Source: Pyrinomonadaceae bacterium (GTDB taxonomy: Bacteria; Acidobacteriota; Blastocatellia; Pyrinomonadales; Pyrinomonadaceae). Taken from it: DNA of 6,848 bases. This document shows positions 1-5,880 of the stretch, one piece after another; within the stretch, counting starts at the first letter, position 1; each line of letters starts with the position of its first letter. The DNA lies in NCBI GenBank assembly GCA_014379795.1, contig JACMLC010000586.1:1-6848 (forward strand), written 5' to 3'. A program made the translations under genes and the position numbers. A model generated the notes under the pieces. It was given only the letters and a program-made list of their open reading frames with translations. It had not been told where the DNA came from and made no database searches.

Positions 1-650
1 CGCACCACGTTGCCCCCGCCAAGCACGGGCGTGAGCGGCGTCCGCAACTCGTGTGAGAGCGTCGCCAGAAACATATCTTTGGCGCGATTGGCCTGCGCCA
101 GATCGTCGTTGAGCCGCTGTAATTCCGCAGTTCTTTCCGCGACGCGCTCTTCCAGCTCTCGATTCAGTTGTTCGAGACTCAAGCGCGCCTCGCGCTCGGC
201 CAGCATCAGGCAGCGATGCTCGATGCCGCGCCGGACTGTGAATTTCAGGTCGTCAATCAAACACGGCTTGATTAAATAATCGTAAGCTCCATGCCTCAAG
301 GCGGCGATGGCTGATTCGACCGAAGCAAAGCCCGTGAGGACGATGGTGATGATAAACGAATCCCGGCGCTTGACTTCCTCAAGCACGGAGATGCCGTCGC
401 CGCCTTCCATGTGCAGGTCTGTCAGCACCAAGTCATAATCTGACTCATCGAGACGTGCGACGGCCTCGCTCCCGCTTGAAGCGGTCGTGACCTCAAAGCC
501 TTCCTGACGCAACACCTCGCCGACGGTCAACGCCACGCTCTCTTCATCATCAACCACGAGCAGGCGCGTGCATGTCGTCTCTCCCCCTGTGGACACAGCA
601 TTATCCGCCTGCGCACTATCGCCGTTTTGGATGCTTGAGAGTGAAGACAT
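1..650 (-). CDS. Response regulator / histidine kinase hybrid (REC-coiled coil-HisKA), 3' end cut by the window
   Basis: I translated this by hand from the ATG at 650. The frame is open to the window edge, giving 216 residues. Residues about 29-142 form a receiver domain: acidic pair D34/D35, phospho-acceptor D78 in VLTDLHM, T106 in IVLTGFAS and K128 in YLIKPC. Residues about 150-190 are a Glu/Arg-rich helix that should act as a signalling coiled coil. A HisKA motif follows, SHELRTPLTPV, with the predicted phospho-histidine H200. The ATPase domain should lie beyond position 1. The expected role is a soluble kinase whose activity is set by phosphorylation of its own receiver, a common phosphorelay arrangement. 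It starts 22 bases after the stop of the REC-STAS gene, so co-transcription is likely. No Shine-Dalgarno is visible before the ATG, and the upstream bases belong to a heptamer repeat. An N-terminal stretch of about 28 residues before REC is low-complexity and poorly conserved in appearance. Confidence 0.9.
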   Translation of the reverse strand, partial: MSSLSSIQNGDSAQADNAVSTGGETTCTRLLVVDDEESVALTVGEVLRQEGFEVTTASSGSEAVARLDESDYDLVLTDLHMEGGDGISVLEEVKRRDSFIITIVLTGFASVESAIAALRHGAYDYLIKPCLIDDLKFTVRRGIEHRCLMLAEREARLSLEQLNRELEERVAERTAELQRLNDDLAQANRAKDMFLATLSHELRTPLTPVLGGGNVV

Positions 651-654
651 ATCT

Positions 655-741
655 TAGTTAAGAGTCAAGAGTTCAGAGTCTGGAGTTCGGAGTCAAGAAC
701 TGCGGTGCGGACTCCTGACTCCCGACTCCAGACTTCAGACT
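655..741. repeat. Inverted heptanucleotide array (GAGTCNN / GACTCNN)
   Basis: From 655 to 700 the plus strand reads as uninterrupted 7-base units: tagttaa, gagtcaa, gagttca, gagtctg, gagttcg, gagtcaa, then gaac. After a short spacer, 710-741 reads gactcct, gactccc, gactcca, gacttca, gact. The second half is the approximate reverse complement of the first, so the element can fold into a long imperfect hairpin in RNA or single-stranded DNA. It fills the gap between the REC-STAS and REC-HisKA genes and continues into the 3' end of the former, supplying its stop codon. Its function is unknown. Heptanucleotide tandem repeats (STRR) are known from cyanobacterial genomes, but I do not claim homology. 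Confidence 0.85.
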
Positions 742-1518
742 TTTTAAGGCCGTGCGCAGCCCGTCCGCGAGACGGCGGCGCGTGATGATGCCTTCGAGGT
801 CAACCCCGAGCGCGACGAGGGTCGCGGCGGTGGTCGCGCCGACGCCCGTAATGATAGCCTGCGCGCCGAGCAGGCGCACGGCATGGACTGCGTTAATCAA
901 ATGCGCTGCGACGTGGCTGTCCATCACAGTACAGCCTGTGATGTCTATGATGACCACTTCCGCATTCTTCGCTTGCGTCGTTTCCAGAAGCGAGGCGGAC
1001 ATCTGCCCCGCACGCGCATCATCCAGCATGCCGACCAAAGGGGCCAGCAACACGCCGTCCCAGATTTCAACCACCGGGCTTGACAGCTCGCGGATGCGCA
1101 AACGCTGGCGCTTGTGCTCCAGAGCGCGGCGGACGGTCAGTTGCAAATCTTCCACCACACAAGGCTTGACCAGATAATCGTAGACGCCGTGCCGCAGCGC
1201 ATCTATCGAAGATTCTATTGAAGCATACCCGGTCAGCACAATCACCATCACGTTGGGAAAGGTACGCTTAATTTCATGCAGCAGCGCGCTCCCGTCCAAG
1301 CCCTCCATGCGCAAATCCGTCAAGACGAGATCGAAGTCGCCGCGCTGCAATTTATCAAGCGCCTCTTGCCCATCCTGCGCCGTCTCGACCATGTAGCCGT
1401 CCTGCTCAAGAATCGCGGCGGTCGTGAGTCGCACGCTCTCTTCGTCGTCAACCACCAGCAGGCGTGGCTGTGCTTGAATGCGCGCGGACGAAGCTCCATT
1501 CTGATCCGTACTACTCAT
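673..1518 (-). CDS. Response regulator with RsbR/RsbS-type STAS output domain
   Basis: The protein has 281 residues. Residues about 19-133 are a receiver domain: D24/D25, phospho-acceptor D68 in VLTDLRM, T96 in VLTGYAS and K118 in YLVKPC. Residues about 147-259 resemble the STAS domain of RsbR-family stressosome proteins: SPVVEIWDGVLLAPLVG, then VVIIDITG, MDSHVAAHL, AVRLLGAQAIITGVG and TLVALGVDLEGIITR. There is no DNA-binding domain, so output is probably protein-protein, with STAS as an anti-sigma-antagonist-like or stressosome-like partner switch. S201 and T233 lie about where RsbR-type proteins carry regulatory phospho-sites; that alignment is from memory. The ATG at 1516-1518 overlaps the kinase stop at 1511-1513, which suggests translational coupling and makes it the kinase's likely partner. 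Residues from about 259 to the end are encoded by the 655-741 repeat array and are probably not part of the fold. Confidence 0.93.
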   Translation of the reverse strand: MSSTDQNGASSARIQAQPRLLVVDDEESVRLTTAAILEQDGYMVETAQDGQEALDKLQRGDFDLVLTDLRMEGLDGSALLHEIKRTFPNVMVIVLTGYASIESSIDALRHGVYDYLVKPCVVEDLQLTVRRALEHKRQRLRIRELSSPVVEIWDGVLLAPLVGMLDDARAGQMSASLLETTQAKNAEVVIIDITGCTVMDSHVAAHLINAVHAVRLLGAQAIITGVGATTAATLVALGVDLEGIITRRRLADGLRTALKSLKSGVGSQESAPQFLTPNSRL

Positions 1519-3682
1519 GGCTTAAGGTCGGCGAGTCAACGAGCAGGATGATGCTAAAAGTCGTGCCTGCGCCTTCGTCGCTTGTCACTTCGATGCGCCC
1601 GCCATGTTGCCTGACGATGTCCTGTGTCACCCAGAGGCCGAGTCCGGTGCCCTTTCGCCGCTTGGAAAAGAACGGCTCGAAGATGCGCGGCAATTCTTCT
1701 TCGGTGATGCCGCGCCCGGTGTCGCTGATGTTCACGGCGATGGACGGTTGCAATGCCTGTTCGGTCTTGGCGGTGCTAATTGTGATCTCGCCTGAGCCTT
1801 CGATGGATTGCTGCGCATTGAGAACCAGATTGAGAAAGACCTGTCGCAACTGGTCTGCGCGCGCGCGTACCGCAGGCAGTTTCGGGTCGAGGTTGCTGAC
1901 GAGGCGAATGCCCGATTGCTTGAGCTTCTTTTCCACCAGAATCATCGTCTCTTCGAGCACCTGATTGACGTTGACCCATTCGACTTCGCCCGCGCGCCGT
2001 GCAAAGCCGAGCATCTGTCGAATGATGTGCGAGACGCGCTCAGTCTCTTTGCGCGCCACTTCGAGAAAGCGCACGTTGGTCGCCTCGTCGCGGCTCGTCT
2101 GCAAAAGATAAAGCGAATTTTTGATGGCTTCGAGCGGGTTATTAACTTCGTGCGCGATAGAGGCCGCGAGACGCCCGACCGCCGCCAGCTTTTCCGACTC
2201 GAAAAGCTGCTGCTCAACCCGGCGCCGCTCAAGCTCACGCATCTCCGACAAATCGTGCAGGATAGAAACAACCGCCGTCACTTCGCCCTTTGCATCGGCG
2301 ACTTCGACGGCGGTGATTTCCATCGGCAGTTTTTCGCCCGTGCCCGGATTAATCAATTCGATCTCAGCCTGCCGGACGCTGGTTGAGGCATCGGACGCGA
2401 GCGTGGAGATAAAAGAGGTGAGCTTGACGGAGTTGGCACGCACGGCGGCGGTCGCGCCCGCACGCGAATCCGCAGCGGGCGTCTGAAAGAGCAATTCCGC
2501 ACGCGCGTTGAAGAGGATAAAATTCCCGCGCTCATCGCAGACCGCGACGGGCTGGCCGACGTTCTCGATAATCAAATCGAGACGATCACGCTCGCGCCGC
2601 GCTTCCGCTTCGGCCTGCTGCAATTTGAAGAGATTCAACGCCAGTTCTTCGTTAGCGTCGCGCAGGTCTGTCATATCACGAAAGATCGAGACGAGGCCGA
2701 TGCGCTCGCCGCGCGCGTTCAAAGCCGGAGTCGAAATCACTTCGTAATGCAGGTCAGAGCCTTCGAGCGGGTCAACCAGCGTGATGTCGCGCTGGACAAG
2801 ATCAGTGTACGAGACGGCAGCGCTTGAGAGGTATGCTGAAAAGAGCAGATCGTTCATTTCCAACGCGCGGCGTTTGCCTTCGCTGGCATTCTTCGAGCCG
2901 CTGAACAATTCTTCGGCGCGCCGGTTCTGCAACAAAATTTCGTTATCGAGGTTGGTCAGGACAATCGGGTCGGCGACGGATTTCATGATTGACTCGACCC
3001 ATTGCCGCTCGCGCTGCAACTTGCTGATCGTGTCCGTCAAACGCTCATGCTGCATCGCCGATGAAATGCTAAAGCCGACCCAATCGGCAAAGCGTGCCAG
3101 CAGCTCAAGCGTCGCATCATCCACCGCGCTGCGCTCTGCGCCGATGTAAAGCACGCCCAGACAGGTGACAGGCTCCGGCTCCCAGTGCTTATCCATCAAG
3201 CGCGGGCTGCGCGCCAGATTGCGGTCGAGCTTTTTTGAAGACCCCTGTCCGCCGAATAAAGGGATGGCGAGAACGTGTGTCTGGCAGGCAAGCTGTTTGA
3301 GGAATGCTGCGGAGGCTTCACTGTCCTCAGCGGAGACCCATGCGGGACGGCCTTCATAAACGACTGTGATATGCGATGCGCCGGAATCGAGCGGCATCAG
3401 AATGCCCTCAATAGCTTGCTCGTCATCAAAGCCTGCGGCGACGCGCATTCGCAAAGAAGCGTTGCGCTCGTCTATCAAAGCAACCGCCGCCTGACTGTAG
3501 CCAAGCCCGACGGTCACGGCTTCGAGCGCCAGCAGCAATCGCTCATCAACTTTATCCGTAGCGAGCATCTGCGTGGTGAGATCGAAGACGGTATCGTACT
3601 GCCGCAGACTCCATTCGGACGCAGGCTCTTCCTGAAGAGAACGGGGGACAAGTAACGCAGGTTCTGTCGGTCGGTGCTGCAT
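1511..3682 (-). CDS. Soluble GAF-PAS-PAS sensor histidine kinase
   Basis: The protein has 723 residues and no hydrophobic membrane segment. Domains in order are: a GAF-like sensory domain at about 30-215 (includes SQAAVALID and CLGVLYIGAE); a PAS domain at about 222-340 (ESIMKSVADPIVLTNLD to VSIFRDMTDL); a coiled linker at 341-366; a second PAS at about 367-480 (IIENVGQPVAVCDERGNFIL to SILHDLSEMREL); HisKA with predicted phospho-histidine H511 in IAHEVNNPLEAIK; and HATPase_c with N box VFLNLVLNAQQ (615-625), G1 DTGRG (654-658), F box FEPFF (668-672) and G2 GTGLGL (678-683). All catalytic boxes look intact. It should autophosphorylate and pass phosphate to the overlapping REC-STAS protein, the adjacent REC-HisKA protein, or both. 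The ligand of GAF and PAS cannot be told. The ATG at 3680-3682 has no Shine-Dalgarno and follows a repeat-filled gap of 97 bases after gvpA, so a separate promoter is possible. Confidence 0.94.
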   Translation of the reverse strand: MQHRPTEPALLVPRSLQEEPASEWSLRQYDTVFDLTTQMLATDKVDERLLLALEAVTVGLGYSQAAVALIDERNASLRMRVAAGFDDEQAIEGILMPLDSGASHITVVYEGRPAWVSAEDSEASAAFLKQLACQTHVLAIPLFGGQGSSKKLDRNLARSPRLMDKHWEPEPVTCLGVLYIGAERSAVDDATLELLARFADWVGFSISSAMQHERLTDTISKLQRERQWVESIMKSVADPIVLTNLDNEILLQNRRAEELFSGSKNASEGKRRALEMNDLLFSAYLSSAAVSYTDLVQRDITLVDPLEGSDLHYEVISTPALNARGERIGLVSIFRDMTDLRDANEELALNLFKLQQAEAEARRERDRLDLIIENVGQPVAVCDERGNFILFNARAELLFQTPAADSRAGATAAVRANSVKLTSFISTLASDASTSVRQAEIELINPGTGEKLPMEITAVEVADAKGEVTAVVSILHDLSEMRELERRRVEQQLFESEKLAAVGRLAASIAHEVNNPLEAIKNSLYLLQTSRDEATNVRFLEVARKETERVSHIIRQMLGFARRAGEVEWVNVNQVLEETMILVEKKLKQSGIRLVSNLDPKLPAVRARADQLRQVFLNLVLNAQQSIEGSGEITISTAKTEQALQPSIAVNISDTGRGITEEELPRIFEPFFSKRRKGTGLGLWVTQDIVRQHGGRIEVTSDEGAGTTFSIILLVDSPTLSHE

Positions 3683-3685
3683 AAC

Positions 3686-3776
3686 GACAGGAGTCAGGAG
3701 TCCGAGAGTCAGGAGTCAGATAGGAATAAAGACGGGTATCTTTATTCCGGCTTCTGGCTTCTGGCTCCGGGCTTCT
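3686..3776. repeat. Heptanucleotide arrays (GAGTCAG and GGCTTCT) around a perfect 10-bp hairpin
   Basis: This fills the gap between gvpA and the kinase gene. 3691-3719 holds gagtcag, gagtccg, one extra a, gagtcag, gagtcag. 3749-3776 holds ggcttct, ggcttct, ggctccg, ggcttct. Between them, ggaataaaga (3723-3732) and its exact reverse complement tctttattcc (3739-3748) enclose the loop cgggta. The hairpin lacks a T-tract on the minus strand, so it is not a textbook intrinsic terminator. It could stabilise an mRNA end or separate the two halves of the transcript. The GAGTCAG units are of the same type as the array at 655-741, placed on the other side of the kinase/REC-STAS pair. Confidence 0.8.
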
Positions 3777-3779
3777 GTT

Positions 3780-4064
3780 TTATCCTCTCTCCACCTCGAC
3801 CGTCACACGGCGGTGCGTCTCATCCTCAAGCGGCTCAGCGGCAGGCGCGAGCGCCGGGCGCGAGACGGCGGGTGTTAAGCCGACAGCCTCTGCATATTTC
3901 AGGTATGTATCAATCGAAGCCACGACGACGCGCGCCTCAATCGTGATTAAATCAATGCCGACAAGCGAGATGCGTACCCAGGCATCTATGACGATGCCTT
4001 TATCTAACACGCGGTCAAGTACGTCTATCAAACTTGTGCCGCCCGGGGCTCTTTCAACTGCCAT
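3780..4064 (-). CDS. gvpA: Gas vesicle structural protein GvpA
   Basis: The protein has 94 residues. GvpA is the small hydrophobic subunit whose helical ribs form the gas-filled shell of the vesicle. Residues 1-63 are close to canonical GvpA: MAVER start, [53 protein letters not shown]. The amphipathic first helix, the two beta strands with the intervening turn, and the second helix can all be placed. It is about 20 residues longer than the usual shell protein of about 70: residues 64-94 are a Pro/Ala stretch followed by a charged tail ([14 protein letters not shown]) that I do not recognise. The ATG at 4062-4064 has a clear Shine-Dalgarno upstream, unlike its neighbours. It is the last gvp gene here, 155 bases after gvpJ and 97 before the kinase gene. 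Confidence 0.97.
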   Translation of the reverse strand: MAVERAPGGTSLIDVLDRVLDKGIVIDAWVRISLVGIDLITIEARVVVASIDTYLKYAEAVGLTPAVSRPALAPAAEPLEDETHRRVTVEVERG

Positions 4065-4073
4065 TTGTTTTCA

Positions 4074-4084
4074 TTCCTTCTTCC
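4074..4084 (-). promoter_or_regulatory. Shine-Dalgarno of gvpA
   Basis: On the minus strand the bases read GGAAGAAGGAA, with the AAGGA core 10 bases before the gvpA ATG. It is the only clear purine-rich ribosome site I could find before a start in this window. That fits the need for far more GvpA than of the minor vesicle proteins. Confidence 0.65.
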
Positions 4085-4129
4085 GAAAGTTGAAATTCAA
4101 GCACAGCGCGAGGGGGCGGGGGACTCACG

Positions 4130-4135
4130 ATCATA
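4130..4135 (-). promoter_or_regulatory. Candidate -10 element for a gvpA-proximal promoter
   Basis: In the 155-base gvpJ-gvpA gap the minus strand contains TATGAT, one mismatch from TATAAT, about 66 bases before the gvpA start. I find no convincing -35 hexamer at 16-18 bases upstream and no sigma-54 GG-N10-GC pattern, so this is weak. A separate gvpA promoter would be biologically sensible because shell protein is needed in excess. The rest of the 4065-4219 gap holds no gene and no repeat array. Confidence 0.22.
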
Positions 4136-4219
4136 GCGGGCGTCGGGTCAGAACGCTTGCGCTGGCCTCTCTCGCTTCACATCACGCGAGCGGCCATGCT
4201 TACCAGCAGGGGAATTCTC

Positions 4220-4606
4220 TCAGCTCCTTTTCTTCGATGCCTGTTTAGGGCGACGCGGCGCGGCAGATTTTTTTGCAGCTTTTTTGGGCGCGGGGGGTGC
4301 GCTCAAATGCCGCATCTGATTTTCCAATTCCGCCAGCCGTTCGCGCAAATCAATATTTTCGGCTTCGATGCGCTCGGCGCGCGTCGTCAGGTTTGAATCG
4401 TAACGCCACCAGTTCAAACCAATCTGCTCGGCCTTATCAATCGAACACACGAGGATGCGTATCTGCAATGTCAGCAATTCGACGTTGGCGAGCGAGACCT
4501 TGATGTCGCCCGCGATGACCAGACCTTTATCAAGAATACGATCCAGCACATCCACCAGACCGGGGGGACGCGCGGAAATCAAGCTGCTTGATCGCTCGCT
4601 ACTCAT
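4220..4606 (-). CDS. gvpJ: Gas vesicle minor protein GvpJ (GvpA family, coiled-coil and basic tail)
   Basis: The protein has 128 residues from the ATG at 4606. A TTG 27 bases upstream (4633) is in frame but would add only an unlikely Cys/Pro-rich stub. Residues 16-65 are the GvpA-family core: GLVDVLDRILDKGLVIAGDI, KVSLANVELLTLQIRILVCSIDKAEQIG. The following LNWWRYDSNL (64-73) matches the NWW segment I associate with GvpJ of cyanobacterial type. Residues about 75-102 form a heptad-like helix (RAERIEAENIDLRERLAELENQM). Residues 103-128 are a Lys/Ala/Pro/Arg tail (PAPKKAAKKSAAPRRPKQ) that is strongly basic and unusual. GvpJ-type proteins are minor components needed for nucleation or assembly of the vesicle. 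The gene starts 39 bases after gvpK, so the two are probably co-transcribed. Confidence 0.88.
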   Translation of the reverse strand: MSSERSSSLISARPPGLVDVLDRILDKGLVIAGDIKVSLANVELLTLQIRILVCSIDKAEQIGLNWWRYDSNLTTRAERIEAENIDLRERLAELENQMRHLSAPPAPKKAAKKSAAPRRPKQASKKRS

Positions 4607-4645
4607 ATCAGGTATCGGTGGACAGACGCACAAACTGTCTGCAAT

Positions 4646-5032
4646 TCAAATCAGCTTTCCTACTGGGCCAAGATCAAGATTCAAATCTTCGTCTTCAAGG
4701 CCGAACTGCTCTTTTAGCTCTGCCATCTTCTCTTCGAGCTTCATCAGAGCCAGCCCCAATTCCTCTATTTGCTCAGGCGAGAGGTCGCCTCCTTCCATCC
4801 GCCTGACAGCCTGTTTTTCCAGCAGGCGGCGGATCAACTCTATCAAAGTCAGGACGAGCTTTGCCAAGCCCTGCTCGACCGAATGCGCGTCAATGTTGAT
4901 GCGCGACGGCAGAGTGTCTGTCACGCGCCGCAGCTCTTCGACAAACTCTTGCGTGTGCGCGGTTTCAATTTCCGGCTCGACCGGGACAGCGGACTTGGGG
5001 GAAGGCTTCACAGGGTACTCCGAATCATCCAT
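4646..5032 (-). CDS. gvpK: Gas vesicle protein GvpK
   Basis: The protein has 128 residues from the ATG at 5030-5032. It shows the strongly conserved GvpK core: RINIDAHSVEQGLAKLVLTL, IELIRRLLEKQAVRRMEGG, LSPEQIEELGLALMKLEEKM, and the acidic C-terminus GLEDEDLNLDLGPVGKLI. GvpK is found in most gas vesicle clusters and is required in several systems, but its exact role is not settled. Residues 1-42 are variable and Pro/Glu-rich, as is usual for the family. Five bases separate its ATG from the TGA of gvpF. An in-frame TTG at 5041 would overlap that stop as TTGA. Either start implies translational coupling to gvpF. I prefer the ATG, although neither has a Shine-Dalgarno. Confidence 0.95.
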   Translation of the reverse strand: MDDSEYPVKPSPKSAVPVEPEIETAHTQEFVEELRRVTDTLPSRINIDAHSVEQGLAKLVLTLIELIRRLLEKQAVRRMEGGDLSPEQIEELGLALMKLEEKMAELKEQFGLEDEDLNLDLGPVGKLI

Positions 5033-5037
5033 ACAAT

Positions 5038-5754
5038 TCAAGAACTAAAATCGCTGAAACTGTATGGCGGCCACGGGCCGCTCGTCAAGAAGCGCAATTC
5101 CTGATGCTGCCCGCGCGCTGCTGCGAGCCGCTCGCGGTAGCTCTCAAGCTGCTCGCGCTCAACCAGATGCGAGGCCGACAAGACCAGAGCCTCTGCGGGG
5201 CGCACATTCGATGAAGACTCTTTGACGACATCTTTCAAGAGCTTATCAAGCCACGCTTGAAGCTCTCCGGCACGCATCTTTAATCGCTCATCGCCGATTA
5301 TCTCGCGCCGTTTCGCCAGCAAAAACTGTGTGCCCGCGCCCGCAGCCTTGCCGTGCCCTTCGGCTTCCGCTTCCTGCGCTAATTCCTCGCGCTTTATCTC
5401 TTCCAGATTCCAGATGATTTTGACGCTCATCTCGACCGAGGAGCGCACGCGCGCGAGCGCGGCCTTCAGCCTGCGCTCTTGAGAGGCAACGTAATTCTGA
5501 AGCCGTTCTGCGCCCGTCATCGTGCCAAAGCGAAAAGGCAGCGGCGTCGTCTGCGCCAACACGCATTCCAACACGCGCTCATGCGCCAACACATTCTCGC
5601 GCGTCACGACAGGCGCGCCCTCTTCGTGTAGCTCGCTCACGACCGCCGCGATCTCGCCAAGCTGGAAGAGGCGAGGCGCAATGCCTCCAATGCCCTGCAC
5701 GCCCGCGATCATGCGCTCCGTCACTTCATCGCTCAAACAGTAAGCGTAAAACAT
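5038..5754 (-). CDS. gvpF: Gas vesicle protein of the GvpF/GvpL family (complete copy)
   Basis: The protein has 238 residues. Family hallmarks are the MFYAYCLSD first strand, LGEIAAVVSEL (32-42), the AHERVLECVLAQTTPLPFRFGTM segment (57-79), a long helical middle (about 83-180) with SVEMSVKIIWN, QFLLAKRREI, the late ASHLVEREQLESYRERL helix (194-210), and the C-terminal TSGPWPPYSFSDF (224-236). In known structures GvpF has two domains and is thought to act on GvpA during assembly. It may cap or chaperone the shell subunit. The letter F rather than L is uncertain because the family is one group and the window has a second member upstream. The ATG at 5752-5754 sits directly against a long repeat hairpin and has no Shine-Dalgarno. 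Confidence 0.93.
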   Translation of the reverse strand: MFYAYCLSDEVTERMIAGVQGIGGIAPRLFQLGEIAAVVSELHEEGAPVVTRENVLAHERVLECVLAQTTPLPFRFGTMTGAERLQNYVASQERRLKAALARVRSSVEMSVKIIWNLEEIKREELAQEAEAEGHGKAAGAGTQFLLAKRREIIGDERLKMRAGELQAWLDKLLKDVVKESSSNVRPAEALVLSASHLVEREQLESYRERLAAARGQHQELRFLTSGPWPPYSFSDFSS

Positions 5755-5844
5755 CAGTTTTGAGTTTTCAGTTTTGAGTTTTCAGTTTTCAGAAGAGGCG
5801 CAAACTGTTTTTACTGAAAACTGAAAACCAAAAACTCAAAACTG
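5754..5844. repeat. Inverted heptanucleotide array (TSAGTTT) abutting the gvpF start
   Basis: 5754-5792 reads tcagttt, tgagttt, tcagttt, tgagttt, tcagttt, tcag with exact 7-base spacing. 5813-5844 reads actgaaa, actgaaa, accaaaa, actcaaa, actg. The second arm is nearly the reverse complement of the first, giving a stem of roughly 30 bp around a loop of about 20 bases (5793-5812). In mRNA the hairpin would end at the gvpF initiation codon and cover the place where a ribosome site is expected. Confidence 0.85.
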
Positions 5845-5853
5845 CTCCTTCTC

Positions 5854-5880
5854 ATCACCTGTCACTTGTCACTTGTCACT
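5854..5880. repeat. Short tandem heptamer array (GTCACTT) at the 3' end of the gvpS-like gene
   Basis: The plus strand reads gtcactt (5861-5867), gtcactt (5868-5874) and gtcact (5875-5880), preceded by a degenerate tcacct copy. On the coding strand this is GTGACAA-type repetition. It encodes the last residues of the gvpS-like protein and contains its TGA stop at 5862-5864. Confidence 0.75.

Noticed and set aside
10..279. Plus-strand open frame of 89 residues
   Set aside because: It lies wholly antisense to the REC-HisKA gene and its Arg/Ser-rich product resembles no family. The minus frame has clear receiver and kinase motifs.
655..741. Insertion sequence or MITE ends
   Set aside because: The inverted halves are internally periodic and there is no target-site duplication or transposase, so a mobile element is not supported.
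1808..2386. Plus-strand open frame of 192 residues
   Set aside because: It is antisense to the HisKA and ATPase part of the kinase gene, where all catalytic boxes are intact. This is a GC-rich shadow frame.
3723..3748. Intrinsic terminator after gvpA
   Set aside because: The 10-bp stem is perfect but AT-rich and is not followed by a T-run on the minus strand. It is recorded as part of the repeat region instead.
4455..5048. Plus-strand open frame of 197 residues
   Set aside because: It is antisense to gvpK and part of gvpJ and has a Ser/Arg-rich composition typical of shadow frames.
5754..5880. CRISPR array
   Set aside because: The units are only 7 bases in direct contact without unique spacers, and no cas gene is nearby.
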